Under the pieces are notes generated by a model that was not told the DNA's origin, made no database searches, and saw only the letters and a list, made by a program, of their open reading frames with translations. The position numbers and the translations under genes were made by a program. Shown piece by piece: positions 37,060 through 46,470 of a DNA stretch of 52,013 nt; the first letter of the stretch is position 1; each line of letters starts with the position of its first letter. This DNA is from Xanthobacteraceae bacterium (lineage in GTDB: Bacteria > Pseudomonadota > Alphaproteobacteria > Rhizobiales > Xanthobacteraceae), in the NCBI GenBank assembly GCA_019745775.1, contig JAIESR010000104.1, forward strand, positions 1 to 52,013. Reading direction: 5' to 3'.

Positions 37060-37437
37060 CGATGGTGTTGACCGAAGCTGGTCCCGCCTCCACAACAAAT
37101 CCTGGATGAGCGGCAAACGGATCGGATATACCGTAATTTTAATATTTAAATCAATAGGTTAAGTGCCGCAAGCCGGCGAAGATGGCCGCCTGGGGGCGCG
37201 CTGCCGGCGCTGGCTGGGAGCGGCCGCCACTTGCGGAAAGCACACTATTTTCATATCTTTCGGATATCTCCCTGAACGCAGGCTGATGCAGCGGATTACC
37301 GGCCCCGTGGATTCGGACGGTCGCTACATCGGGCAAACGCCCTAAGAAGCCTCGCCCCAGACCTGCGAATTCCCTCCTCTCTCGCGTCGATCGATCGAAC
37401 ATTCGTTCCCGGCGACGCTACTTCAAGGCATACCCGT
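37060..37437 (+). other. Long leader region of rho without a gene
   Basis: 378 bases between hemJ and rho. No convincing ORF. An A/T-rich block (37133-37162, reading TAATTTTAATATTTAAATCA) is a likely promoter region. It is followed by GC-rich palindromic sequence (about 37165-37225) and a C/T-rich tract just before rho (37351-37385). A long untranslated leader is consistent with rho autoregulation, known in E. coli. Confidence 0.45.
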
Positions 37438-38703
<1,266 letters not shown>

Positions 38704-38714
38704 GGTGACGGGCG

Positions 38715-41700
38715 ATGGCCACGTCCCCGTCCGGTTCGAACACGCTCGACCTTGCGGGACTGCTCAACCAAGCGACGACCCTGCACCAGCGCGGCCAGCT
38801 TGCCGACGCTGAGCGCTGCTATCGCCAGATCCTCAACGTCAGACGCGACCATGCCGAGGCGCGCCATTTCCTGGGTATCCTGCGCTTTCAACAAGGCCGC
38901 GGCGCCGAGGCGCTCGAGCTGATCGGCGCCGCGCTCAAGACCAGGCCGGACTACGCCGAGGCCTACTACAACCGGGGTAATGTTCTCTCCCAGCTCGGGC
39001 GATTTGCCGACGCGCTTGCGGACTACGACCACGCGCTGGCGCTTGCTTCAGATTACGTTGAGGCGCACCAGAACCGCGGCAATGTCTTGCTGCGGCTCGG
39101 CCGGCATACCGAGGCCCTGGCGAGCTACGACCGGGTGCTGGCGATCTACCCGGGGCAGCCCGACACCCACAACAATCGCGGCGCCGCGCTCAAGGAGCTC
39201 GGCCGGCTGGATGAAGCGCTTGCGAGTTACGAGCGGGCGGTCAAGCTGCGGCCCGGCTTTGCTGAAGCGATCACCAATTGCGGCCATGTGTTGCTGGCGC
39301 TCGGCCGCCCGCAGGACGCGCTGGCGCGCTACGACGCCGCGCTGGCGCTACGCGCCGACGACGTCGAGGCGCTCGGCGGACGCGGCAAGGTCTTGTTCGC
39401 GCTCCATCATGTCGACGACGCGCTCGCGAGCTTTGCGCGCGCGCTCAAGCTGAAGGGCGACCATGCGGACACGCTTTGCGGCTATGGGCAGGTATTGGAG
39501 GAGCTGAATCGCTCCGACGAAGCGCTCGCGGCCTACGACCGCGCACTCGCGGCCGAGCCCGAACATGCCGAGGCGTTCTATCTGCGCGGCAATTGCCTGC
39601 GCAACCTTGATCGCCTGCCGGAGGCACGAGTGTCAGATCGGCAGGTGTTCGCCCTCGCACCCGACCACGCCGAGGCGCAGCATTTCCTGGGAATCCTGCG
39701 GTTTCAGCAAGGCCGCAGTGCCGAGGCGCTGGAGCTGATCGCCGCCGCGCTGAAGACCAGGCCGGACTATCCGGAGGCGCTCCACAATCACGGTAACGTC
39801 CTCTCCCAGCTCGGACGCTTTGAAGATGCGCTCGCGAGCTATGACCAGGCGCTGGCGCTGAGCCCGGACAACATCGAGACGCATCAGAACCGTGGCAACG
39901 TGCTGCTTCAGCTCGGCCGTGGGGCAGAGGCGCTCGCCTGCTATGATCGGGTGCTCGCGCACGATCCAGGCCGGGCCGACGCCCACAACAATCGCGGCGC
40001 CGTGCTCGAGGAGCTTGGGCAGTTAGACGAGGCGCTGGCGAGCTACGAGCGCGCCGTCGCGCAACGTCCGGATTATGTCGAGGCGATCACGAATTGCGGA
40101 CACGCGCTGATTGAGCTTGGCCGCCACCACGAGGCGCTGGCGCGTTACGACGCCGCCCTGGCGCTGAACAGCCGCGATCCCGTTGTGCTGCATGCCCGCG
40201 GGGTCGCTCTTCTGATGCTATGGCGGCTCGACGAGGCGCTGGCGAGCCTGGATCACGCGTTGACCCTGCGGCCCGGCGACCCCGATACCCTGGTCAGCCG
40301 CGGGCAAGCGCTCGCGGGTATGTCTCGGCAGCAAGAAGCGCTGGCAAGCTACGATGCGGCTCTTTTAACCCGGCCGAACGATTCCGACGCGTTGCTTGAG
40401 CGGGCCGACCTGCTGCACCTCATGAACCGTCGCGAGGCAGCACTCGAAAGTTACGAGCGCGCGCTGGCCGCAAAGCCCGACTTCGCAAAAGCCAGGCTCG
40501 CGGCCTGCATGGCCGAGCTTCCGGTGCTCTATCGCAACGAAGCGGAGGTCAATGCGCAACGCGCCGCTTATGAGCGAAAGTTGGGCGCGCTGCGCGCCGA
40601 TGCCGAGCGCGGCGCTCTCGATAGCCTCGCCGATGCGATCGGCTCGTACCAGCCGTTCTTCCTCGGCTATCAGGGTTACAACGACCGCGACCTGCAATCG
40701 ATGTACGGCGGCATGGTCTGTGGCCTGATGTCGAAGCGGTATCCGCCGCTGCCGTCGCCACCTGCGCCGCAGATTGGCGAGCGCATCAGGGTTGGGATCG
40801 TCACCGGCTATTTCTGGAGGCACACGGTCTGGAAGATTCTAGTGAAGGGTTGGGTCGAACAATTGGACCGCAACCGCTTCGAGGTCTTGGGCTATCACAC
40901 CGGTTCAACCCAGGATCAGGAAACGCGTGTCGCGTCGAAGGTCTGCGACCGTTTCGTCACCGGACCGCTGCCACTCGCGCGCTGGCGGCAGATCATCGCC
41001 CAGGATGCGCCGCATGTGCTGCTCTATCCCGATATCGGCATGGATCAGATGTCGGCGGCGTTGGCTGCGCAGCGCCTCGCGCCCGTGCAATGCAATTCAT
41101 GGGGCCATCCCGACACCAGTGGCTTCCCGACTATCGACTACTTCCTCAGCAGCGATCTGATGGAGCCTGAGAACGCCGAGGAGCACTACACCGAACGGCT
41201 GGTGCGCCTCCCCAATATCGGCGTGTACTACGAGCCGCTGGATACGCAGCCATCGGTGACCACGCGCGCGGAACTCGGGCTCAAGACCGATACGATCGTG
41301 TTCTGGTGCGGGCAGTCGTTGTTCAAGTATCTGCCGCAGGATGATGAGGTGTTCCCGCGCATCGCGCGCGAAGTGAAGGACTGCCAATTTGTCTTCATCG
41401 AGCATCCGAAGGGCCCGGCCGCCACGCAGGACTTTCGGCGCCGTCTCGACGATGCCTTCCGGATGTTTGATCTCGAAGCCGCCGATCATTGCGTGATCCT
41501 GGCGCGACGCGATGAACAGGCCTTCGCCGCGGCGGTCGGGTGTTGCGACATCGTTCTGGACAGCATTGGGTGGTCTGGGTTCAATACGACGATCGAGGGC
41601 CTCGTTCACGCCCTGCCGGTGGTGACGATCAAGGGACCGTTGATGCGCGGCGCCCACACGGCCGCGCTACTGACGATGATGGACGTGAAGGATACGATTG

Positions 41701-41870
41701 CCAGCACGCGCGACAACTACGTCGCGACCGCGGTGCGGCTGGCGTGCGATCAAGCCTGGCGCTCGACGGTCAAGGACCGCATGGCCGCCAATCGACATCG
41801 GGTGTATCGGGACCGCGAATGCATTACAGCGCTCGAGGACTTCCTGGTCCGCGTAGCGACCTCGTTGTGA
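38715..41870 (+). CDS. TPR protein with O-GlcNAc-transferase (SPINDLY-like) domain, long paralogue
   Basis: 1051 residues. Residues 20-600 are about 16 tetratricopeptide repeats in the pattern YNRGNVLSQLGRFADALADY. Residues 690-1051 are a GT41-type glycosyltransferase: RVGIVTGYFWRHTVWKILVK, PHVLLYPDIGMDQM, QRLAPVQCNSWGHPDTSGFP, HYTERLVRLPN, FWCGQSLFKYLPQDDEVFPR and DIVLDSIGWSGFNTTIEGLV. Family members attach a sugar from a nucleotide donor to Ser/Thr or to surface structures; target unknown. No signal peptide, so cytoplasmic. Residues 45-212 recur at 317-484. GAGGTG precedes ATG 38715, 11 bases after rho. Confidence 0.9.
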   Translation: MATSPSGSNTLDLAGLLNQATTLHQRGQLADAERCYRQILNVRRDHAEARHFLGILRFQQGRGAEALELIGAALKTRPDYAEAYYNRGNVLSQLGRFADALADYDHALALASDYVEAHQNRGNVLLRLGRHTEALASYDRVLAIYPGQPDTHNNRGAALKELGRLDEALASYERAVKLRPGFAEAITNCGHVLLALGRPQDALARYDAALALRADDVEALGGRGKVLFALHHVDDALASFARALKLKGDHADTLCGYGQVLEELNRSDEALAAYDRALAAEPEHAEAFYLRGNCLRNLDRLPEARVSDRQVFALAPDHAEAQHFLGILRFQQGRSAEALELIAAALKTRPDYPEALHNHGNVLSQLGRFEDALASYDQALALSPDNIETHQNRGNVLLQLGRGAEALACYDRVLAHDPGRADAHNNRGAVLEELGQLDEALASYERAVAQRPDYVEAITNCGHALIELGRHHEALARYDAALALNSRDPVVLHARGVALLMLWRLDEALASLDHALTLRPGDPDTLVSRGQALAGMSRQQEALASYDAALLTRPNDSDALLERADLLHLMNRREAALESYERALAAKPDFAKARLAACMAELPVLYRNEAEVNAQRAAYERKLGALRADAERGALDSLADAIGSYQPFFLGYQGYNDRDLQSMYGGMVCGLMSKRYPPLPSPPAPQIGERIRVGIVTGYFWRHTVWKILVKGWVEQLDRNRFEVLGYHTGSTQDQETRVASKVCDRFVTGPLPLARWRQIIAQDAPHVLLYPDIGMDQMSAALAAQRLAPVQCNSWGHPDTSGFPTIDYFLSSDLMEPENAEEHYTERLVRLPNIGVYYEPLDTQPSVTTRAELGLKTDTIVFWCGQSLFKYLPQDDEVFPRIAREVKDCQFVFIEHPKGPAATQDFRRRLDDAFRMFDLEAADHCVILARRDEQAFAAAVGCCDIVLDSIGWSGFNTTIEGLVHALPVVTIKGPLMRGAHTAALLTMMDVKDTIASTRDNYVATAVRLACDQAWRSTVKDRMAANRHRVYRDRECITALEDFLVRVATSL
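38847..39350 (+). repeat. Intragenic direct repeat, copy 1
   Basis: Codes for residues 45-212 of the long TPR protein. It aligns without gaps to copy 2, 816 bases downstream, with high nucleotide similarity, for example CATTTCCTGGG, CAAGGCCGC and AAGACCAGGCCGGACTA shared in register. Confidence 0.8.
39663..40166 (+). repeat. Intragenic direct repeat, copy 2
   Basis: Codes for residues 317-484, matching residues 45-212 at a constant offset of 272. The neighbouring short paralogue has only one copy of this block. Confidence 0.8.
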
Positions 41871-41876
41871 TGGGCG

Positions 41877-44222
41877 ATGGCAAAGTCCCCATCCAGATCA
41901 AAGACGCTCGATATCGCAGAACTGCTCCAACAGGCCACGATGCTGCACCAGCGTGGGCAACTGGCCGACGCCGAGCGCTGCTATCGCCAGGTGCTCAACG
42001 TCCGGCGCGACCATCCTGAGACGCGCCACTACCTAGGCATCCTGCGTTTTCAGCAAGGCCGTAGCGCCGAGGCGCTCGAACTGATGGGCGCTGCGCTCAA
42101 GAGCAAGCCCGGCTACGCGGAGGCCTACTACAACCGCGGCAACATCCTCGCCCAGCTCGGCCGCTTTGACGATGCGCTTGCCGACTACGACCAGGCGGTG
42201 ACGCTCGCCGCCGACTATGTCGAGGCGCACCAAAACCGCGGCAATGTGCTGTTGCGGATCGGCCGTGATGCCGACGCGCTGGCGAGCTACGACCGGGTGC
42301 TGGCGCTCTATCCGAACCAGCCCGATGCCCACAACAATCGCGGCGCCGCGCTCAAGGAGCTCGGCCGGCTGGACGAGGCGCTGGCGAGCCATGAACGCGC
42401 GGTCGCGCTGCGCCCCGGCTACGTCGAAGCGATGACCAATTGCGGTCATGTGCTGCTGACGTTGGGGCGCCCGCAAGACGCGCTGGCGCGCTACGATGCG
42501 GCGCTGGCGCTTGCTGCCGATTACGTCGAAGCGCTCAACGGCCGCGCCAATGTGCTGTTCGCGCTCAACCACGTCGACGATGCGATTGTGGGCTATGAGC
42601 GCGCGCTCAAGCTCAAGAGCGACCACGCGGACACGCTCTGCGGCTACGCCCGGGCGCTGGAGGAGCTGAGCCGCTCGGACGAAGCGCTCGCACTCTACGA
42701 CCGCGCCCTCGCGGCCGAGCCCGATCATGTCGAGGCGCTCTATCTGCGCGGCAATTGCCTGCGCAATCTCAATCGCCTGCCGGAAGCGCGGGCGTCTTAT
42801 GCGCAGGCGCTCGCGCTCGCGCCCGAGCACGCCGAAGCGCGTTTCGCGGCGTGCATGGCGGAAATCGCGGTCAGCTACCAGGACGAGGCGGAGATCGCGA
42901 TCAGCCGCGCGGCCTATGCGCGGCATCTCGAAGCGCTGTGCAGCGATGCCGAAGACGGCCGCGCGCCCGGGCTCGCCAAGGGCGTCGGCTCGAACCAGCC
43001 GTTCTATCTGGCCTATCAGGGCCTGAACGACCGCGCGCTGCAGAAACGCTACGGCGAGCTCGTCTGTCGCCTGATGGCCGAGCGCTATCCGACGCCGGCG
43101 CTGCCGGAGCCGCCGCGCGACGGCGAGCCGGTCCGCATCGGCATCGTGAGCGGCTATTTTCGCCAGCATTCCAATTGGAAGATCCCGATCAGGGGTTGGA
43201 TGACCGGCCTTGATCGCCGGCGCTTCCGGCTGCTCGGCTACCACACCGGCCCGGAGCGTGACGCCGCGACCGACGAGGCCGCCGCGCTGTGCGAACGGTT
43301 CGTGCGAGGCCCGCTGTCGGTCGACGGCTGGCGCGCCGCCATCGCCGCCGACCGGCCGCATGTGCTGATCTATCCCGAAGTCGGGATGCATCCGATGGCA
43401 TCGCGGCTGGCGGCGCAGCGGCTCGCGCCGGTGCAATGCAATTCCTGGGGCCATCCCGACACCAGCGGCTTCCCGACGCTCGACTATTATCTCTCGAGCG
43501 ACCTGATGGAGCCGCCGGACGGCGAAGCGCACTACACCGAGCGGCTGGTCCGTTTGCCGAATCTCTCGATCAACTACGAGCCGTTGGACATCACCCCGGC
43601 GAGTACCAGCCGGGCCGAACTAGGGTTGCGCGACGACGCGGTCGTCTATTGGTGCGGGCAGTCGCTGTACAAGTACCTGCCGCAATACGACGAGGTCTTC
43701 GCGCGCATCGCGCGAGAGGTGCCGAACAGTCAATTTGCCTTCATCCGGTTTCGCCGCGGCGACGACGTCACCGAACTGTTCCTGAAGCGCCTCACCCGTG
43801 CGTTTGCTGCACAGGGATTGGACGCCAACCGGCACGCCGTGTTCCTGCCCCGCCTCGATCAGAGCAAGTTCTTGGGTGCCGTGGGCCGGGCCGACATTTT
43901 TCTCGACAGCCTGGGCTGGTCCGGCTGCAACTCGCTGCTCGAAAGCCTGGCGCATAATCTTCCGGTCGTGACCATGCCGGGTGTGCTGATGCGTGGCCGC
44001 CACGGCAGCGCCATCCTCACCATGATGGACGTGACGGAGACGATCGCGCCGACGGTCGACGAGTACATCGCGGCCGCCGCCCGGCTTGGCCGCGATCCCG
44101 CGTGGCGCACTGCGGTCAAGGCACGCATGGCGGCCAGCAAGCACCGCCTCTATGGCGACCGTGCCTGCATAACCGCGCTGGAAGATTTCCTCAGTCGCGA
44201 GATTTGGGCGGCCGCCCGGTAG
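41877..44222 (+). CDS. TPR protein with O-GlcNAc-transferase (SPINDLY-like) domain, short paralogue
   Basis: 781 residues, a close paralogue of the preceding gene, with about eight TPR units (20-320) and the same GT41-type domain (IGIVSGYFRQHSNWKIPIRG, PHVLIYPEVGMHPM, PVQCNSWGHPDTSGFP, WCGQSLYKYLPQYDEVFARI, DIFLDSLGWSGCNSLLESLA). It lacks the extra 272 residues. The gene starts six bases after the first stops. The start contexts, TGACGGGCGATGGC and TGATGGGCGATGGC, are nearly the same, so the tandem duplication included the ribosome-site region. Donor and target are unknown. Confidence 0.9.
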   Translation: MAKSPSRSKTLDIAELLQQATMLHQRGQLADAERCYRQVLNVRRDHPETRHYLGILRFQQGRSAEALELMGAALKSKPGYAEAYYNRGNILAQLGRFDDALADYDQAVTLAADYVEAHQNRGNVLLRIGRDADALASYDRVLALYPNQPDAHNNRGAALKELGRLDEALASHERAVALRPGYVEAMTNCGHVLLTLGRPQDALARYDAALALAADYVEALNGRANVLFALNHVDDAIVGYERALKLKSDHADTLCGYARALEELSRSDEALALYDRALAAEPDHVEALYLRGNCLRNLNRLPEARASYAQALALAPEHAEARFAACMAEIAVSYQDEAEIAISRAAYARHLEALCSDAEDGRAPGLAKGVGSNQPFYLAYQGLNDRALQKRYGELVCRLMAERYPTPALPEPPRDGEPVRIGIVSGYFRQHSNWKIPIRGWMTGLDRRRFRLLGYHTGPERDAATDEAAALCERFVRGPLSVDGWRAAIAADRPHVLIYPEVGMHPMASRLAAQRLAPVQCNSWGHPDTSGFPTLDYYLSSDLMEPPDGEAHYTERLVRLPNLSINYEPLDITPASTSRAELGLRDDAVVYWCGQSLYKYLPQYDEVFARIAREVPNSQFAFIRFRRGDDVTELFLKRLTRAFAAQGLDANRHAVFLPRLDQSKFLGAVGRADIFLDSLGWSGCNSLLESLAHNLPVVTMPGVLMRGRHGSAILTMMDVTETIAPTVDEYIAAAARLGRDPAWRTAVKARMAASKHRLYGDRACITALEDFLSREIWAAAR

Positions 44223-44290
44223 CGGCGTATTCCGCCGGTTGTGTTAGCATGAACGAAAGCCGCGTAAGCGGCGATCTCCGGGGAGCGCCC

Positions 44291-45247
44291 ATGTCACCGT
44301 TCAAACTACATATTCGCGTTCTGGCTCTGCTGCTGGCGCTCGCGCCAATGCCGGCGGCGGCACAGTTCGTCCCGCCGACCATGGAGCTGCGCAAGATCGC
44401 GCCCGACGTCTACACCATGCAGCACCCGTTCGGCTCCAGCAACGCGTCGTTCGTGGTGACGCCCGACGGCGTGGTGGTGTTCGACGCCGACATCCGCACC
44501 GCCGATCAGACCATGGCGGCGATCCGCAAGACCACCGACAAGAAGGTGCGCTATGTCGTGATCTCGCATCCGTCCGGCGACCACGCCACTGGCGCCTGGC
44601 ACTTCCGCGAAGACAAGCCCACGGTCATCGGCTCGCGCAAGCAGATGCGCGATCTCTACCAGCAGGAGCGCGCCGAGTTCCTGGAGCGGCGCGGCTCCAC
44701 GGCCGCGCAGTTCGCGGCCTACAAGAACGCCGAGCTGGTGCACCCGGAGGTCGGCTTCGACGGCGCACTGACGTTGCAGTTCGGCGGGTTGACGTTCCAG
44801 ATCGTCGAGGAAGGCAGCGCCCATTCGACCAGCGACGTCACGATGTTCGTGCCGCAACGCCGGGTGATGATGATGGGCGACCTGCTCAACACCGAGATCC
44901 ATCCCGGACCCGGCGAGTCGGCGCAGGTGTTCTTCTCCAACGCAGGGAATTGGATTACGCTACTGAACCGCATCATCGCAAAGCAATTGCCGATCGATAC
45001 CTACATCCCCGGCCATGGTCCCGTGCATATCGGCCGCGGCGTCGCCGACCTCGAGGAACAGCGGCGCTACTTCATCGTCATGCGCGACGCGGTGTCGAAG
45101 ATGATCATGGCCGGCAAGAGCGTCGAGGCGATCCAGAAGGAATTCGAGACGCCCAAGGAATTTGCGCACTATCGTGGGCCGCAGCGCCAGCGCGCGTTCA
45201 TCAACCTGTTCTACCACCAGCTCCTGGAGCGGGGCTTCTGGCCGTGA
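44291..45247 (+). CDS. Secreted metallo-beta-lactamase-fold protein with altered metal motif
   Basis: 318 residues with a signal peptide (IRVLALLLALAPMPAAAQ) from ATG 44291, which follows GGGGAG; ATG 44249 would add 14 residues. Domain features: NASFVVTPDGVVVFDADIRT, YVVISHPSGDHATGAWHF, a downstream His in EEGSAHSTSDVTMF, MMMGDLLNTEIHPG and a final YIPGHGP. The canonical HxHxDH is HPSGDH here (His93, Ser95, Asp97, His98), so one of the first-site zinc ligands is replaced by serine. The protein may bind one metal or none. Substrate unknown. The TctC gene follows 10 bases later. Confidence 0.85.
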   Translation: MSPFKLHIRVLALLLALAPMPAAAQFVPPTMELRKIAPDVYTMQHPFGSSNASFVVTPDGVVVFDADIRTADQTMAAIRKTTDKKVRYVVISHPSGDHATGAWHFREDKPTVIGSRKQMRDLYQQERAEFLERRGSTAAQFAAYKNAELVHPEVGFDGALTLQFGGLTFQIVEEGSAHSTSDVTMFVPQRRVMMMGDLLNTEIHPGPGESAQVFFSNAGNWITLLNRIIAKQLPIDTYIPGHGPVHIGRGVADLEEQRRYFIVMRDAVSKMIMAGKSVEAIQKEFETPKEFAHYRGPQRQRAFINLFYHQLLERGFWP

Positions 45248-45257
45248 GGGCGGCAAC

Positions 45258-46364
45258 ATGAGGAGCAGTAGGGTGGGCAAAGGCGCGGTCCGCAGGCACG
45301 GGAGATGCCACGTGCACGCTGGAGCGCCGTGCCCGCCAAGGGCGTGCGACATCAGCCACCGGTTTCGGTGGGCACGCTTCGCGCCGCTGGCGCGGCGCTG
45401 CGCTTTGCCCACCCTACGGCGGCTTGCCGCGTTGCTCATGTTTTGCATGCCTGCAACGGCGCAGGACTGGCCCACCCGCAGCGTCCGTATCGTCTCGCCG
45501 TTCGCCGCCGGCGGCTCTTCGGACACCGTCGGTCGCGTCATCGGCGAGAGCCTGAGCGAGAAATTCGGCCAGCAGTTCGTGCTGGAGAATCGCGGCGGCG
45601 CCGGCGGCCTGATCGGCTCGGCGCAGGTCGCAAGCGCGCCGCCCGACGGCTACACCTTCCTGATCTCGTCGATCGGCACGCACGTGATTGCGCCGCTGAC
45701 GAGTGCCAAAGCCGGCTACGACCCGGTGACCAGTTTCACCAACGTCGCCTATGTCGGCGGCCCGCCGATCGTGATCGTCGTGCATCCCTCGCTCGGCGTG
45801 AAAAGCCTGAGCGAGCTGCTGGCGCTGCTCAAGAAGCAGTCGGAGCCATTGCCCTACGTTTCGCCGGGGCCGGGCACGCTCGGCCATCTCGTCGGCGAGT
45901 ACTGGGCCGAAAAGGAAAAGGTCCGGCTGGCGCACGTCGCCTACAAGGGCTCGGGCCAGGCGATGAACGATCTCGTCGCCGGTCACGTGAAGCTCGGCTC
46001 GCTCACCTGGACCGCGGCGCTCGGCCAGATGAAGGGCGGCACGGTGATCCCGATCGCGGTGTCGTCGGCGCGGCGGATGCCGGGCTTCGAGAACGTGCCG
46101 ACGCTGAAAGAACTCAGCTATGCCGACATGGCGGTGACGACCTGGTTCGGCTTCGCCGGACCGGCTGGCCTGCCGGCAGGCATCACCAAGCAGATGAACG
46201 AAGCGATCGGCGCCGCGCTCGACAATCCGAAGGCTGGCGGGCGGCTCGTCGCATCAGGCTTCGAGCTTGAGCGGATGTCACCGGCCGAGCTGACGACCTT
46301 CATTAAGGACGATCTCGCGAAATGGGCACCGCTGGCGAAGCGGCTGATTTCAGAACCCAAGTAA
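45258..46364 (+). CDS. TctC/Bug-family substrate-binding protein with repeat-derived N-terminal insertion
   Basis: The mature part is a clear TctC receptor: DWPTRSVRIVSPFAAGGSSD, ENRGGAGGLIGSAQVA, APPDGYTFLISS and VRLAHVAYKGSGQAMNDLVA. ATG 45258 has GAGGG seven bases upstream but is followed by about 50 residues encoded by a 150-bp repeat before the hydrophobic stretch LAALLMFCMPATAQ. Without the repeat the start would read MRS-RRLAALLMFCMPATAQ, an ordinary signal peptide. Translation could instead begin at TTG 45405, whose N-terminus LPTLRRLAALLMF is a usable signal. Whether the extended form is exported is unknown. No TctA/B nearby. Confidence 0.83.
   Translation: MRSSRVGKGAVRRHGRCHVHAGAPCPPRACDISHRFRWARFAPLARRCALPTLRRLAALLMFCMPATAQDWPTRSVRIVSPFAAGGSSDTVGRVIGESLSEKFGQQFVLENRGGAGGLIGSAQVASAPPDGYTFLISSIGTHVIAPLTSAKAGYDPVTSFTNVAYVGGPPIVIVVHPSLGVKSLSELLALLKKQSEPLPYVSPGPGTLGHLVGEYWAEKEKVRLAHVAYKGSGQAMNDLVAGHVKLGSLTWTAALGQMKGGTVIPIAVSSARRMPGFENVPTLKELSYADMAVTTWFGFAGPAGLPAGITKQMNEAIGAALDNPKAGGRLVASGFELERMSPAELTTFIKDDLAKWAPLAKRLISEPK
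45268..45417. repeat. 150-bp inverted-terminus repeat inside a coding sequence
   Basis: Begins GTAGGGTGGGCAAAGGCGC (45268-45286) and ends GCGCTTTGCCCACCCTAC (45400-45417); the ends are inverted repeats differing by one base. I recognise the GTAGGGTGGGCAAAG...CTTTGCCCACCCTAC pattern as an interspersed repeat of Bradyrhizobium-like genomes. Its length, 150, is a multiple of three and it is open in the frame of the TctC gene. Confidence 0.8.
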
Positions 46365-46411
46365 TTGGATTGCCAAACTGCACCGACTGTTATAGCTGTA
46401 GGAATTAAGTC

Positions 46412-46440
46412 TTGACTGACGCTTGATTTGGGCCTAGGAT
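46412..46440 (+). promoter_or_regulatory. Sigma-70-type promoter of the toxin-like gene
   Basis: TTGACT (46412-46417), a 17-base spacer and TAGGAT (46435-46440) form a near-consensus promoter 31 bases before the start codon. AAAGGG just upstream of ATG 46471 is the ribosome site. It indicates separate transcription from the TctC gene. Confidence 0.55.
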
Positions 46441-46470
46441 CAGAATCCCCAAACCATAAAGGGATGCCCT

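Noticed and set aside
37139-37162. Possible CtrA sites in the rho leader (several TTAA)
   Set aside because: Spacings are three and nine bases, not the seven needed for TTAA-N7-TTAA.
42033-43532. Minus-strand open frame of 499 codons opposite the short TPR gene
   Set aside because: A mirror of the repeated TPR codons; it shows the same periodicity but no family resemblance.
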